From positions 1 through 64,000 of the forward strand of contig JAKQNR010000011.1 of the NCBI GenBank assembly GCA_029565685.1: a stretch of 64,000 nucleotides of DNA, read 5' to 3'. The stretch comes from a bacterium. GTDB lineage: Bacteria > Zhuqueibacterota > Zhuqueibacteria > Residuimicrobiales > Residuimicrobiaceae. Below, piece by piece: positions 52,819 to 61,077 of the stretch (position 1 is the first letter of the stretch; every line of letters starts with the position of its first letter). The notes below the pieces were generated by a model, which saw only the letters and a list, made by a program, of their open reading frames with translations, was not told where the DNA came from and did no database searches. Both the position numbers and the translations under genes were made by a program.

Positions 52819-53358
52819 CTATTCTCTTATCTCTTGCGAAAAGATAGTTCTTAATTTTTCCAGGGCGCGAAAGAGATCTTTTTTTATGGCGCCGTCGCCG
52901 CAGTGCATGATCTCCGCGATCTCTCTGATCTTGTACCCTTGGAAATATTTGAGCGTGACCACGGTTCGCAGTCTGACCGACAACTGGTCGATGGCCTCCT
53001 GCAGCAGCCGGCGGTGCAGCTCGAAATCCTGTTCAGCCGGGTGCGCAAGTGAGGTCTGTTCCTCAAAGCGCACGGTCGGACGTACGCGGCGGCTGCGCAG
53101 GCGATTGCGCGCCAGATTGACAGCGATGCGGGTGAGCCAGGTGCTGAATTGGCACTCGAAACGGAACGACGCTAGATGGCGGAACGCACGCATAAAGGTC
53201 TCCTGATACACATCCTCGCTGTCCGGCAGATCGTTGAGGATGGCGTGCGCGGTTTGAAGAATCCGGCGGTCATGCAGGAGCACCAGCCGTGAAAAAGCAG
53301 CCCGGTCGCCCTGTTGCGCCCTTTTGATCAGTTGAATTTCGTTCTCGTCCATCATCAC
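52819..53358 (-). CDS. ECF sigma factor (RpoE-type)
   Basis: 179 residues; GTG 53358, with ATGs at 53355 and 53352 as alternatives. Region 2 is IKRAQQGDRAAFSRLVLLHD with EDVYQETFMRAFRHLASFRF, and region 4 is RLRTVVTLKYFQGYKIREIA, with a helix-turn-helix. No extra C-terminal domain. It is the first gene of the minus-strand operon with its anti-sigma partner and two DUF4097 genes, the usual arrangement for an envelope-stress ECF system. The promoter it recognises cannot be named from this window. Confidence 0.92.
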   Translation of the reverse strand: MMMDENEIQLIKRAQQGDRAAFSRLVLLHDRRILQTAHAILNDLPDSEDVYQETFMRAFRHLASFRFECQFSTWLTRIAVNLARNRLRSRRVRPTVRFEEQTSLAHPAEQDFELHRRLLQEAIDQLSVRLRTVVTLKYFQGYKIREIAEIMHCGDGAIKKDLFRALEKLRTIFSQEIRE

Positions 53359-53391
53359 ACTAATAGACCCGTGAAAGACAAAAAGGTTGGC

Positions 53392-53422
53392 AAAAAAAAA
53401 GAGGTTTACTTGAGTAAACCTC
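53392..53422 (-). terminator. Terminator downstream of spoVG
   Basis: GAGGTTTAC / GTAAACCTC form a perfect 9-base stem with a 4-base loop (53401-53422). On the minus strand a run of nine T (53400-53392) follows. It ends the spoVG transcript and separates it from the sigma factor gene. On the plus strand a T-run also follows at 53429-53435. Confidence 0.88.
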
Positions 53423-53492
53423 TTGACGTTTTTTTAACCGGCGCTTGGCTCAGGCGCCTGGGTGCCGGCACTGTTTTGATTCGTCGGAAAAG

Positions 53493-53819
53493 CTAGAGCT
53501 CGTCATCGACGTAAGCCCATTCCTCCTTTTCAGACGCATCCAAAACATACTCCCCACGATCCGCCCTCTCTTCCACCCGCTTGTATTCGGCCAGAATCTC
53601 CTCTTCCATTCTGGTGCGAAAGTCTTTGGTGATGGGGTGGGCAATGTCCCTTTGGGTTCCGTCCTCAGACTTGCGGCTCGGCATGCACAGCAGGAGACCT
53701 TTTTTGCTGGAGATGATCTTGAGCCCTTTTACTGCAAAGACGTTGTCAAAGGTAACGTTAACAAAGGCTTTGAGTTTGCTCTCGTTCCTGAGCCTGATGC
53801 TAATTTCCGTTAATTCCAT
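53493..53819 (-). CDS. spoVG: SpoVG family regulator
   Basis: 108 residues from the ATG at 53819, preceded by GGTGAGAGGG. The conserved start ELTEISIRLRNESKLKAFVN, the FDNVFAVKGLKII strand and CMPSRKSEDGTQRDIAHPIT are all typical of SpoVG. A short acidic C-terminal tail is also normal. SpoVG proteins bind nucleic acid and adjust gene expression; in non-spore formers the role is still unclear. The upstream open frame to 53993 is not part of it. Confidence 0.93.
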   Translation of the reverse strand: MELTEISIRLRNESKLKAFVNVTFDNVFAVKGLKIISSKKGLLLCMPSRKSEDGTQRDIAHPITKDFRTRMEEEILAEYKRVEERADRGEYVLDASEKEEWAYVDDEL

Positions 53820-53904
53820 GCGAACCCTCTCACCTTTACTTAGCTGCCCGATACTCACTTTAAAATGAATATACGAACAAAAGTGGAATTTTGCATAAAC
53901 AATT

Positions 53905-55284
53905 TTAATTTTTTTTACAATATTTGGCAGAGGCGGCCAACACGCAGAGGCCCAGTCCGATAAAGTAGGGGCTGGTTTCAAAATAGAGCTCATTGACTCC
54001 CCGCAGCTGCAGACCCATGAAGACCATATAGAATCCAGTGCCGATCATCAGAGCAGCGCTGAGCAGCCCGAGGCCGCCCAGCAAACGGCCGCGGCTAAAA
54101 CGGACTAGGCCTGCGGCCAGGGCCATCCAAAAGAACCAGGAGATGATCTGAATTAGATTCAGTGTGGCCGCATAGTGAAAGAAAAACTGCATGGGCCGCA
54201 ACCAGACCGGAAACAGCCCCGCGGGACGGTCGTTCAGGGCCAGGACGGTTATTTTGTCCTGGCGCCTGCTCCTGAGGATCTCGAGAATGGCTTGTTGCCG
54301 CTGCTGAGCGTTCAGGGTGCGCCAGCCTGGCAGCGTCAGACCGGTCCAGGATTGACACACATTGCCATACCCGTGATAATCGCAGTCAGCTGTCATGACC
54401 AGACCCTGCCGGCGGCAGAGGTCGATGACCGGCTGTGCTTTGGATCCAGGGTGCAAGGCGCCCTCTGATTTGTTGACGATCTCAAAGCCATCGGCGCCGG
54501 CGTCGACATAGAAGGAGAGGGGGCGGGTGTTGCGCGCTGGAGTGAACCAGTGGGCGACGATCGCCGCCCCTCCCTGGCTGTGCGCTGAATCGATGGCGGC
54601 TTTGTCAGGATAATCTTTTGAGTTGAAAACCCGGTGCAGGCCCAAAAGCAGGATGTGATTGCTGCCTGAATATTCCATGCCCGCCATGATCTGAGGATGT
54701 TCCGGCAGCCGGCCGCTGCGCTGCTGCTCGACGATTTCAAGTGTTTTGGCAAAATGGTTGTGTTCGGTGAGGAAAAAAGCGTCAAAGCCCTGCCGGCGAT
54801 GCCAGGCCAGCTGCCCTTGCGGCGAGATGATGCCGTCGTGGCTGTAATGGCTGTGACTGTGCCAGTTCACCAGGACGACCTCCGGCCGCTGATTGACGAT
54901 GGTGTCGCCCGGCAGCGGAGCGAAAACAGCGATCAGGAACAGGGCGACGGCGCAGCCGAAATAAAGGGGCCAGGTCCGCAGCCAGCGTTTCAGGTTCATG
55001 GTCGCCGAGGTGTGTTTGTTCCAGCCGCCGGCCAGGGCGAGCACGAGCAACCAGATGAATAGCGCTCCATAAAGCGAGATCGGCTCCGGGCTGCGCAAAA
55101 GAAAGATCAGCGGGCCGAAAAACGGTTCGAAAAGGACTCGCCACCAGGAGATGTTCAGATCAAATCCCTGTGCCGGCGTTTGGCTGACCGCATCACGGAT
55201 GGCCGGCGTATAGTGAAAGAAAAAAGAGATGGCTGCGATCAGCAGGGCCAGCGCCGGAAAGAGGCAGGGTGAATATTTTTTCAT
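53905..55284 (-). CDS. Membrane protein with PHP-type metal hydrolase domain
   Basis: 459 residues; ATG 55284. Three TM segments at the N-terminus (about 8-24, 55-85, 106-123), then a PHP domain with the metal-binding HSHSHYSHDG (His 142, 144, 146, 149), FLTEHNHF, VAHWFTP and DCDYHGYG, then three TM segments near the C-terminus. PHP proteins hydrolyse phosphoester bonds with a metal site. The tail is unusual; the substrate may be lipid-linked. It follows the radical SAM gene after 28 bases and likely shares its transcript. Confidence 0.8.
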   Translation of the reverse strand: MKKYSPCLFPALALLIAAISFFFHYTPAIRDAVSQTPAQGFDLNISWWRVLFEPFFGPLIFLLRSPEPISLYGALFIWLLVLALAGGWNKHTSATMNLKRWLRTWPLYFGCAVALFLIAVFAPLPGDTIVNQRPEVVLVNWHSHSHYSHDGIISPQGQLAWHRRQGFDAFFLTEHNHFAKTLEIVEQQRSGRLPEHPQIMAGMEYSGSNHILLLGLHRVFNSKDYPDKAAIDSAHSQGGAAIVAHWFTPARNTRPLSFYVDAGADGFEIVNKSEGALHPGSKAQPVIDLCRRQGLVMTADCDYHGYGNVCQSWTGLTLPGWRTLNAQQRQQAILEILRSRRQDKITVLALNDRPAGLFPVWLRPMQFFFHYAATLNLIQIISWFFWMALAAGLVRFSRGRLLGGLGLLSAALMIGTGFYMVFMGLQLRGVNELYFETSPYFIGLGLCVLAASAKYCKKN

Positions 55285-55312
55285 CGGTATTTTTTCTCGG
55301 TTGAATCGGCAA

Positions 55313-56638
55313 TCAGCCAACCCGGCCCATGGAAGCCATGGCTTCGCGGTGCGGATTGAAATAGCCAAAGTGGATAAAGGGATTTCTCCGTTTCAGCTGC
55401 TCCATCCAGGCCCTGATGCCGACCGCCTTTTTTCCCCCGTCCGGCAGAGCCAGAGTTTCGATATACCACTCTGGGTCGATGTTCAGGTTGCGCATCTGGA
55501 TGAAAGGAATGTTGTAGCGCCGCACCAGTTTTTGCAAGTGGGCTGTTTCTTCCGGATGATCGGTGAAACCCGGAAAAATAAAATAATTCAGCGAGATCCA
55601 CCGGTTGAAACCAGCCACTGTGCGAATGGACTCCATCACCTCGTTGAATCCATATCCCCGCGGCGAAAAATATTTCTGGTACATCTCCGGCTGGGCGCTG
55701 TTCAGGCTGACGCGGATGCTGTCCAGTCCGGCCTCGCATAATTTTTCCACGACCTGCGGCCTGCTGGCATTGGTGTTCAGGTTGATGACGCCGCGTTTGC
55801 TCCGTTTTCTGATTTCACGCACCGCTTCGATCAACAGTTCTGCCTGCAGCAGTGGTTCTCCTTCGCAGCCCTGGCCAAAGCTGACCACGGCATGATCCGC
55901 TTTTTCCAGATGGGGCACGACATAGGCGAGGATTTCTTCCACGCCCGGCACAAACTCCAGCCGGTCCTGAGTGGAGCTCACCTCTCCATTCGGCTGCCAG
56001 GAGATGCAGCCCAGGCAGCGCGCGTTGCAGGAAGGGCTGGTGGGGATCGGCGCTTCCCAGCGGCCCATGGCCCAGTTTTGCGCCGCCGGGCAGTGATACC
56101 GTTTGACGCAATTAGTCACCAGATGCGCAACCAGCCGGTTATGCGGGTGTTTTTTCAGCAGTGCGTTGGCCCGGCGCTGGATCAACCGTTGATCGAACTG
56201 CTCGGGATCCTGGCGCATGTCCGCATCGACGCGGATGGCAGGGACATAAAACTGATTCCGCCGCCATCCCACCGCGGTATAAGCGAACAGGGGCAGTCGG
56301 ACTGCGCCCGGCTCTGTCACAAACGCCGCATGCAGCATCTGGGTGTAGGCCGGCGCCAGGAAAGCGGCCACCGCTGTCACCGGCACGCCGCGATATTCCT
56401 CAACCGTCACCCATTTCTTCTTCACCGGATCGAATCCCACGGGCTTGCGGCCTGGCAATTCAAAGAGCGAGCTGCCGTTCGGCATGGGAAGATAGTCCCC
56501 GGGCTCTGGCTGCAGCAACGTCCGCAACCTGCGTCCGGCCGCCTGCAACTCGGGGATTTCAAAGACCTGTCCATGGCCGTCGCTGGCCACCAGACAGGGC
56601 GGTTTTGTCAATTTTCGCGCCATGGCACAAAATAGCAT
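55313..56638 (-). CDS. Radical SAM protein with about 200-residue N-terminal domain
   Basis: 441 residues; AGGA lies a few bases before the ATG. The first 200 residues form an unusual leading domain with no clear family. CX3CX2C is CNARCLGC (204-211), followed by SFGQGCEGEPLLQ and INLNTNASRPQVV, as in some pyruvate formate-lyase activating or tRNA-modifying branches. No extra C-terminal SPASM cysteines are evident. No precursor peptide is nearby, so it is probably not part of the RiPP modules. A PHP protein gene follows on the same strand. Confidence 0.72.
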   Translation of the reverse strand: MLFCAMARKLTKPPCLVASDGHGQVFEIPELQAAGRRLRTLLQPEPGDYLPMPNGSSLFELPGRKPVGFDPVKKKWVTVEEYRGVPVTAVAAFLAPAYTQMLHAAFVTEPGAVRLPLFAYTAVGWRRNQFYVPAIRVDADMRQDPEQFDQRLIQRRANALLKKHPHNRLVAHLVTNCVKRYHCPAAQNWAMGRWEAPIPTSPSCNARCLGCISWQPNGEVSSTQDRLEFVPGVEEILAYVVPHLEKADHAVVSFGQGCEGEPLLQAELLIEAVREIRKRSKRGVINLNTNASRPQVVEKLCEAGLDSIRVSLNSAQPEMYQKYFSPRGYGFNEVMESIRTVAGFNRWISLNYFIFPGFTDHPEETAHLQKLVRRYNIPFIQMRNLNIDPEWYIETLALPDGGKKAVGIRAWMEQLKRRNPFIHFGYFNPHREAMASMGRVG

Positions 56639-56707
56639 TTTTTCCTGTTTATTCCAAAGAAATCTGCTTTAGAAAAACAAGCACGTGTGTTTGTTTAATG
56701 AACAATT

Positions 56708-56736
56708 TTGTTGGTTTGAAGCGGCTGTTGTATTAT
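56708..56736 (+). promoter_or_regulatory. Possible promoter of beta-helix gene
   Basis: TATTAT (56731-56736) lies 17 bases after a weak -35 (TTGTTG, 56708-56713), about 47 bases before the ATG. The region is AT-rich and divergent to the radical SAM gene. Weak evidence. Confidence 0.3.
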
Positions 56737-56782
56737 ATTTAATCCATGTTAATCGTGAACGGGGTTTGGGAAGGGTTCCTCT

Positions 56783-59146
56783 ATGAATCGGAAAATTAGT
56801 TGCACTTTTTTGCTGCTCCTTTACGCCTGCCTAACGCATGCCGCAGTTTTCACTGTGACCAATTGCCAGGATACGGGCGCGGGCTCTTTGCATTGGGCCA
56901 TCGCGGAGGCCGAGAACCATGTCGGCCCGGATACCGTCGCATTTGCCCTCACCCCGCAGGATCCGGGTTGGGACAACAATAAGAAGGCATGGAAAATCAC
57001 CGTGGTCACTCAATTGCCGGAGCTTCTCGACGGCGGCACTTTAATCGACGGCGGCAGTCAGACCCGCTTCGGCGGCGACACCAATCCCCAGGGACCGGAG
57101 ATCACTATCTTTGGCGCCAATGCGCCCTTTGAGGTGCCTGCGTTCATCATCCGTTCCGCGCACAATAAATTCATCAACCTCTCCATCGGCGCGTTTCCAA
57201 GCTACCTGTTCAGGCTGTACGGCTCTGAAAGCCACCATAATGTTTTTCAAGGGTTGTATCTGAATATCGACGTCACCGGCCGCTACCCCTATCGCATGGT
57301 AAAAAGCGAAGGCATCCGGATGACCGATGGACCCCATCACAATCTGATCGGTGGCACGACGCCGCAAGAACGCAATATCCTGTCCGGTTTTTACGGCCGG
57401 GCCATCTATCTGGAGAGAAGCCATTACAACATTGTCCAGGGCAATTATATAGGCGTCAAGAAGAATGGCCTCGATCCTGCCGGCAACGGTTGGACCAACG
57501 AATGGGCTGCTTTTCCCACACGCCACCGTGCGGATGCGTTGGAAGGATTTCTTGTGACCGATGGCAGTCGGGGCAATCAGATCGGCGGGTTGGAGCCGGG
57601 GGCGGGCAACATCATCGCCGCTAACTTGCGCACCGGTCTGCGGCTTCAATCCACGGGCACAGACAGCAATAGGATTCAAGGCAATTACTGCGGTGTGGCG
57701 GCGGATGGCAAGACCCCTCAAGGCAATGGCGAAGCCGGTTTGTGGATTGAAGGAAATCTGCCTGACAGAGGTCTCGGCATCGGACCGGCTTACAACCTTA
57801 TCGAAAATAACGTCATCTCCGCCAATCTCTCGTCAGGAATTCAGATGCGTTACGGCAGTCAATGCAATCGGTTTGTCAATAATCGCATCGGCACTGATGC
57901 CGCCGGCGCCGTCGCCTTGCCCAACTCTCATAACGGCATCTACTTTTTCGGTGACCTTCTTAGAGGCTATCCGAAGTACAATGAACTGGGGCCGGGCAAT
58001 ATCATTCTCGCTGACAGCGTCGATACGGTCAAAGATCCATGGGCCGCTGTACGCCTGGATGATCCGAACACCAGCTACAATCGCGTGTTCGGCAATTATC
58101 TCTGCTGCAATCCCGAAGGCACTCTGAGCAGCCGTTATAACTCCGGCGTCTATATCTCCAAAGGCGCCCATCATAACGTCATCGGGCCGGACAATGTCAT
58201 CAGCGGCAAAAAGTACGGCGTGTGGATCCGCCATGACAGCACCCTCTGCAACACCATCACCCGCAATCGGATCATCGATGTGGAAGACCAGGCCATTTTC
58301 CTCGACAGCGGCGCTAACGCCAATCTGCCTGCGCCGCAACTGCTGAACGGCGCTGGGTCCATGGTCTCGGGAAAGACCATCCCGTTGGGACTGGTGGAGC
58401 TGTTTTTGGGCAACGGCAACCGGCTGGACGAATACCTCGGCGAGATTCGCGCGGATGAAAGCGGCGACTTTATCTGGCATGGATCCATCGGCGACGGCTG
58501 GGCAACCGCCACGGTGCGCGACAGCAGCGGCAATACCTCCATGCTCGCGGTCAGCATTGTCACCCCTGTCGAACTGGAGGCGTTCAGGGCTGAGCGCGGG
58601 GAAGACGGCCGCGTGCGCCTGTTCTGGCGCACCGGCACGGAGACCAATAATCTCGGCTTTTATGTGCAAAAACAGTTGGAGAACGGGGACTTTCATTCTC
58701 TGGCTTTTCTGCCGGGGTTCGGCACCACCGCCTCGCCACATGACTATGTCTATGAAGATGCGGATCAGAACGCAACGCAAGGATCCAGCGTCTACCGTTT
58801 GCTGCAGATGGACCAGGATGGCAGCAGGCACTATTCGCAGGAAAGGACCGTTGGTCGTGCTTTGCCGTCAGAGATCCGCTTGGCGCCGGCCTTTCCCAAT
58901 CCGTTCAACAGCACCGTGTCCATCATCATCGACATGCCCGCCGCCCTGCACGCGGTGGTGCGCGCTTTTGATGTACAGGGCCGTCAGGTCGCCTGCCTGT
59001 ATGACGGCGTGCTGGCTGCGGGCAGCCATTCCTTGCAATGGGATGCCCGCACGAACCGCGCGGCGCCTCTGGCCTCCGGAGTTTTCTGGCTCGAGCTGAT
59101 TGCCGGCGACCAGCGCCGGGTGCAAAAAATCATGTTGCTGCGCTGA
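56783..59146 (+). CDS. T9SS-exported parallel beta-helix protein
   Basis: 787 residues; GGGAAGGG precedes the ATG. Signal peptide SCTFLLLLYACLTHAAV. The start TNCQDTGAGSLHWAIAEAEN is typical of beta-helix (NosD-like) surface proteins. Repeats of NxIxGNYxG and NVIxxN (NIVQGNYIG, NRIQGNYCG, NLIENNVIS) run from about 125 to 500. A segment LFWRTGTETNNLGFYVQKQ (fibronectin-like) precedes the sorting domain with AFPNPFNSTVSIIIDM. It may bind or break polysaccharide, but no catalytic residues can be named. Confidence 0.82.
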   Translation: MNRKISCTFLLLLYACLTHAAVFTVTNCQDTGAGSLHWAIAEAENHVGPDTVAFALTPQDPGWDNNKKAWKITVVTQLPELLDGGTLIDGGSQTRFGGDTNPQGPEITIFGANAPFEVPAFIIRSAHNKFINLSIGAFPSYLFRLYGSESHHNVFQGLYLNIDVTGRYPYRMVKSEGIRMTDGPHHNLIGGTTPQERNILSGFYGRAIYLERSHYNIVQGNYIGVKKNGLDPAGNGWTNEWAAFPTRHRADALEGFLVTDGSRGNQIGGLEPGAGNIIAANLRTGLRLQSTGTDSNRIQGNYCGVAADGKTPQGNGEAGLWIEGNLPDRGLGIGPAYNLIENNVISANLSSGIQMRYGSQCNRFVNNRIGTDAAGAVALPNSHNGIYFFGDLLRGYPKYNELGPGNIILADSVDTVKDPWAAVRLDDPNTSYNRVFGNYLCCNPEGTLSSRYNSGVYISKGAHHNVIGPDNVISGKKYGVWIRHDSTLCNTITRNRIIDVEDQAIFLDSGANANLPAPQLLNGAGSMVSGKTIPLGLVELFLGNGNRLDEYLGEIRADESGDFIWHGSIGDGWATATVRDSSGNTSMLAVSIVTPVELEAFRAERGEDGRVRLFWRTGTETNNLGFYVQKQLENGDFHSLAFLPGFGTTASPHDYVYEDADQNATQGSSVYRLLQMDQDGSRHYSQERTVGRALPSEIRLAPAFPNPFNSTVSIIIDMPAALHAVVRAFDVQGRQVACLYDGVLAAGSHSLQWDARTNRAAPLASGVFWLELIAGDQRRVQKIMLLR

Positions 59147-59162
59147 GCGCGCTGGTTCGCCC

Positions 59163-59957
59163 ATGGATTCTCATTTGCCCAAACGACCGGTTCACTCTGA
59201 GGCAGCTCCGGGAACGCGCGTCAATCTCATGCGCGCGTTTACTAAAAAAGGCGTGGCATCGCGCACTCTGGCGCGCGAATATATCCTCGCCGGCCGCGTG
59301 AGCGTGAACGGCCGGGTTGAAAAGATGATTTATGCCTGGGTGGATCTGAATCAAGATGTGATCTGTCTCGACGGCCGGCCGCTGGAGCAGTGGCAGGAAC
59401 GGGCGTATGTTCTCTTTCATAAACCCAAAGGCTATCTCACGGTGCGCGTCGACGAGCAGAACCGGCCCACCATCTATGACGTTCTGCCCGAGTTTTCCAA
59501 TTGGATATTCCCCATCGGCCGTCTGGATCGATTGAGCGAGGGATTGCTGATCCTGACCAACGACGGCCCCTTTGGTCAATGGCTGACGAATCCCGACAGC
59601 TATGTGCCCAAAACCTATTCGGTGGAGATCGATCGTCCGCTGCAGGAACCGCATCGCATCAGGTTGGAGCAGGGCGTCGATCTGCATGGCTATCTCACCC
59701 GTCCGGCCACGGTGGTGATCCCGAATCCGGCCAAAGGCCGGCAGGTTGAAATAACCATCTGTGAAGGGAAAAACCGGCAGGTGCGGCGCATGTTCAAGGC
59801 CATGGACTATACGGTGCAAAAGCTGGTGCGCCTGCGCATCGGGCCGGTGACTTTGGGGGCTTTAAAGGCAGGGGAGTGGCGCTATATGACGGCGGAGGAG
59901 TTGAACGCATTCAATCTGCTCCGCCCGCCGCAAGAGCAACCCGGCGATCGTTCATAG
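59163..59957 (+). CDS. RsuA/RluE-type pseudouridine synthase
   Basis: 264 residues; ATG 59163 starts 16 bases after the stop of the beta-helix gene. An S4-like segment (MRAFTKKGVASRTLAREYIL, then AGRVSVNG) is followed by the catalytic block PIGRLDRLSEGLLILTNDGP (catalytic Asp about 122) and the family end ICEGKNRQVRRMFKAMDYTV. Such enzymes turn a uridine of rRNA into pseudouridine; whether 16S or 23S cannot be told. The S4 domain is rather short. An upstream in-frame start at 59100 overlaps the preceding gene. Confidence 0.88.
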   Translation: MDSHLPKRPVHSEAAPGTRVNLMRAFTKKGVASRTLAREYILAGRVSVNGRVEKMIYAWVDLNQDVICLDGRPLEQWQERAYVLFHKPKGYLTVRVDEQNRPTIYDVLPEFSNWIFPIGRLDRLSEGLLILTNDGPFGQWLTNPDSYVPKTYSVEIDRPLQEPHRIRLEQGVDLHGYLTRPATVVIPNPAKGRQVEITICEGKNRQVRRMFKAMDYTVQKLVRLRIGPVTLGALKAGEWRYMTAEELNAFNLLRPPQEQPGDRS

Positions 59958-59977
59958 AGCATGTATTCGAAAGGCCG

Positions 59978-60841
59978 TTATACGACGCGGCTGTAGTGGT
60001 TGACGCGGCGGATGTTCTGTTCCGCCTGTTCCAGGGTGGTCACGCCGATGGTGATGCTGTCCACGTTGCCGCTTTCAAGCACCCAGCGAAGCGAAGATTC
60101 GCACTCCTCCTCCAGCTTAATCTCACCGCAACCGTAAATCTTCATGCCGAGAATAGCTTTGCCGTTTTCGTGCGCCTGCCGCAGCACCGTCATGACCTCC
60201 TCAGGCCGGCCATCCATGCGAATGCCCTTGTTGTTGATACGCGCCAGCATAACGTCGGTCCAAGGATCCCGGGCTGCCGCTTTCAAGGCATCCAGGTGAT
60301 GACAGGACACGCCCACCGCTTTGACGATCCCTTTCATTTTAGCCGTGTACAGTTCCTCGCGCAGGACGTTGAGCTTTTCCGGCCACTGGCCGTCTGATGC
60401 GCAATGGAGCAGCACCAGGTCGATCACGTCGACGCCCAGTTCGCGGCGAAACCGGTCCAGCGTTTGCGCGGCTGAGGCGGATGGGATCCAGTCCACAGGA
60501 GCAGTCCAGATCTTGCTCATGATCACCAGTTTTTCCCGAGGAATGATCTTTAACGCTTCTTTGATCAGATGGTGGGATCCATAGATGTCCGCCGCATCGA
60601 TAAAGTTGACGCCGCGTTCATACAGCTGCTGCATCAGGCGGATAAACGCCCGCGCGCCGATTTTCGTCTGGTCCGAATGGCCTTCCCAGCCGGCGGTGCC
60701 GGTGCCGAACGCCAGTTTGGAGACGCGCAAACCGGTGTTGCCCAGTCTGACCGGAGGAACGGTCAACCGGACGCGCCGGCAGGTGCAACCGGACCCCAGC
60801 AACAGGGCGGCGGAGGAGCGCATAAAGTTTCTGCGATTCAT
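59978..60841 (-). CDS. Exported aldo/keto reductase (Tat-type signal)
   Basis: 287 residues; ATG 60841 begins with NRRNFMRSSAALLLGSGC, a Tat-like twin-Arg start and possible lipoprotein Cys. The catalytic set is Asp and Tyr in FIDAADIYGSHH, Lys in VIMSKIW and His in DLVLLHCASD. NADP-binding GMKIYGCGE and TIGVTTLEQAEQNI blocks follow. The fold is the usual 8-stranded barrel. The substrate is unknown. It converges with the pseudouridine synthase gene; the gap is 20 bases, with no clear terminator. Confidence 0.82.
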   Translation of the reverse strand: MNRRNFMRSSAALLLGSGCTCRRVRLTVPPVRLGNTGLRVSKLAFGTGTAGWEGHSDQTKIGARAFIRLMQQLYERGVNFIDAADIYGSHHLIKEALKIIPREKLVIMSKIWTAPVDWIPSASAAQTLDRFRRELGVDVIDLVLLHCASDGQWPEKLNVLREELYTAKMKGIVKAVGVSCHHLDALKAAARDPWTDVMLARINNKGIRMDGRPEEVMTVLRQAHENGKAILGMKIYGCGEIKLEEECESSLRWVLESGNVDSITIGVTTLEQAEQNIRRVNHYSRVV

Positions 60842-61024
60842 TACGACCACAAAATATCCGCATTTTGTTCAGCGATGAAAGGCTGCGCCGGCGTTTCTGC
60901 CGTGGCGCCAATGTAACGAATAATCGCTGCACATGCAACTGAATTGCGCGGGAACAGGGCGCCGCTGCCGTGGCCGGCTGTACTGCTTTGCAGCAACGAA
61001 TATTCGCCGGCTGCCTTTAGGGAT

Positions 61025-61056
61025 AAAAAAAAGCCGAGCCCCTAAAGGTCCGGCTT
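61025..61056 (-). terminator. Terminator after the SdrD-type gene
   Basis: On the minus strand AAGCCG (61056-61051) pairs with CGGCTT (61036-61031) around a 14-base loop and is followed by a T-run (61032-61025). It lies about 20 bases after the stop at 61078. Confidence 0.8.
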
Positions 61057-61077
61057 GTTGGTTAAGGTCATTTTTCC

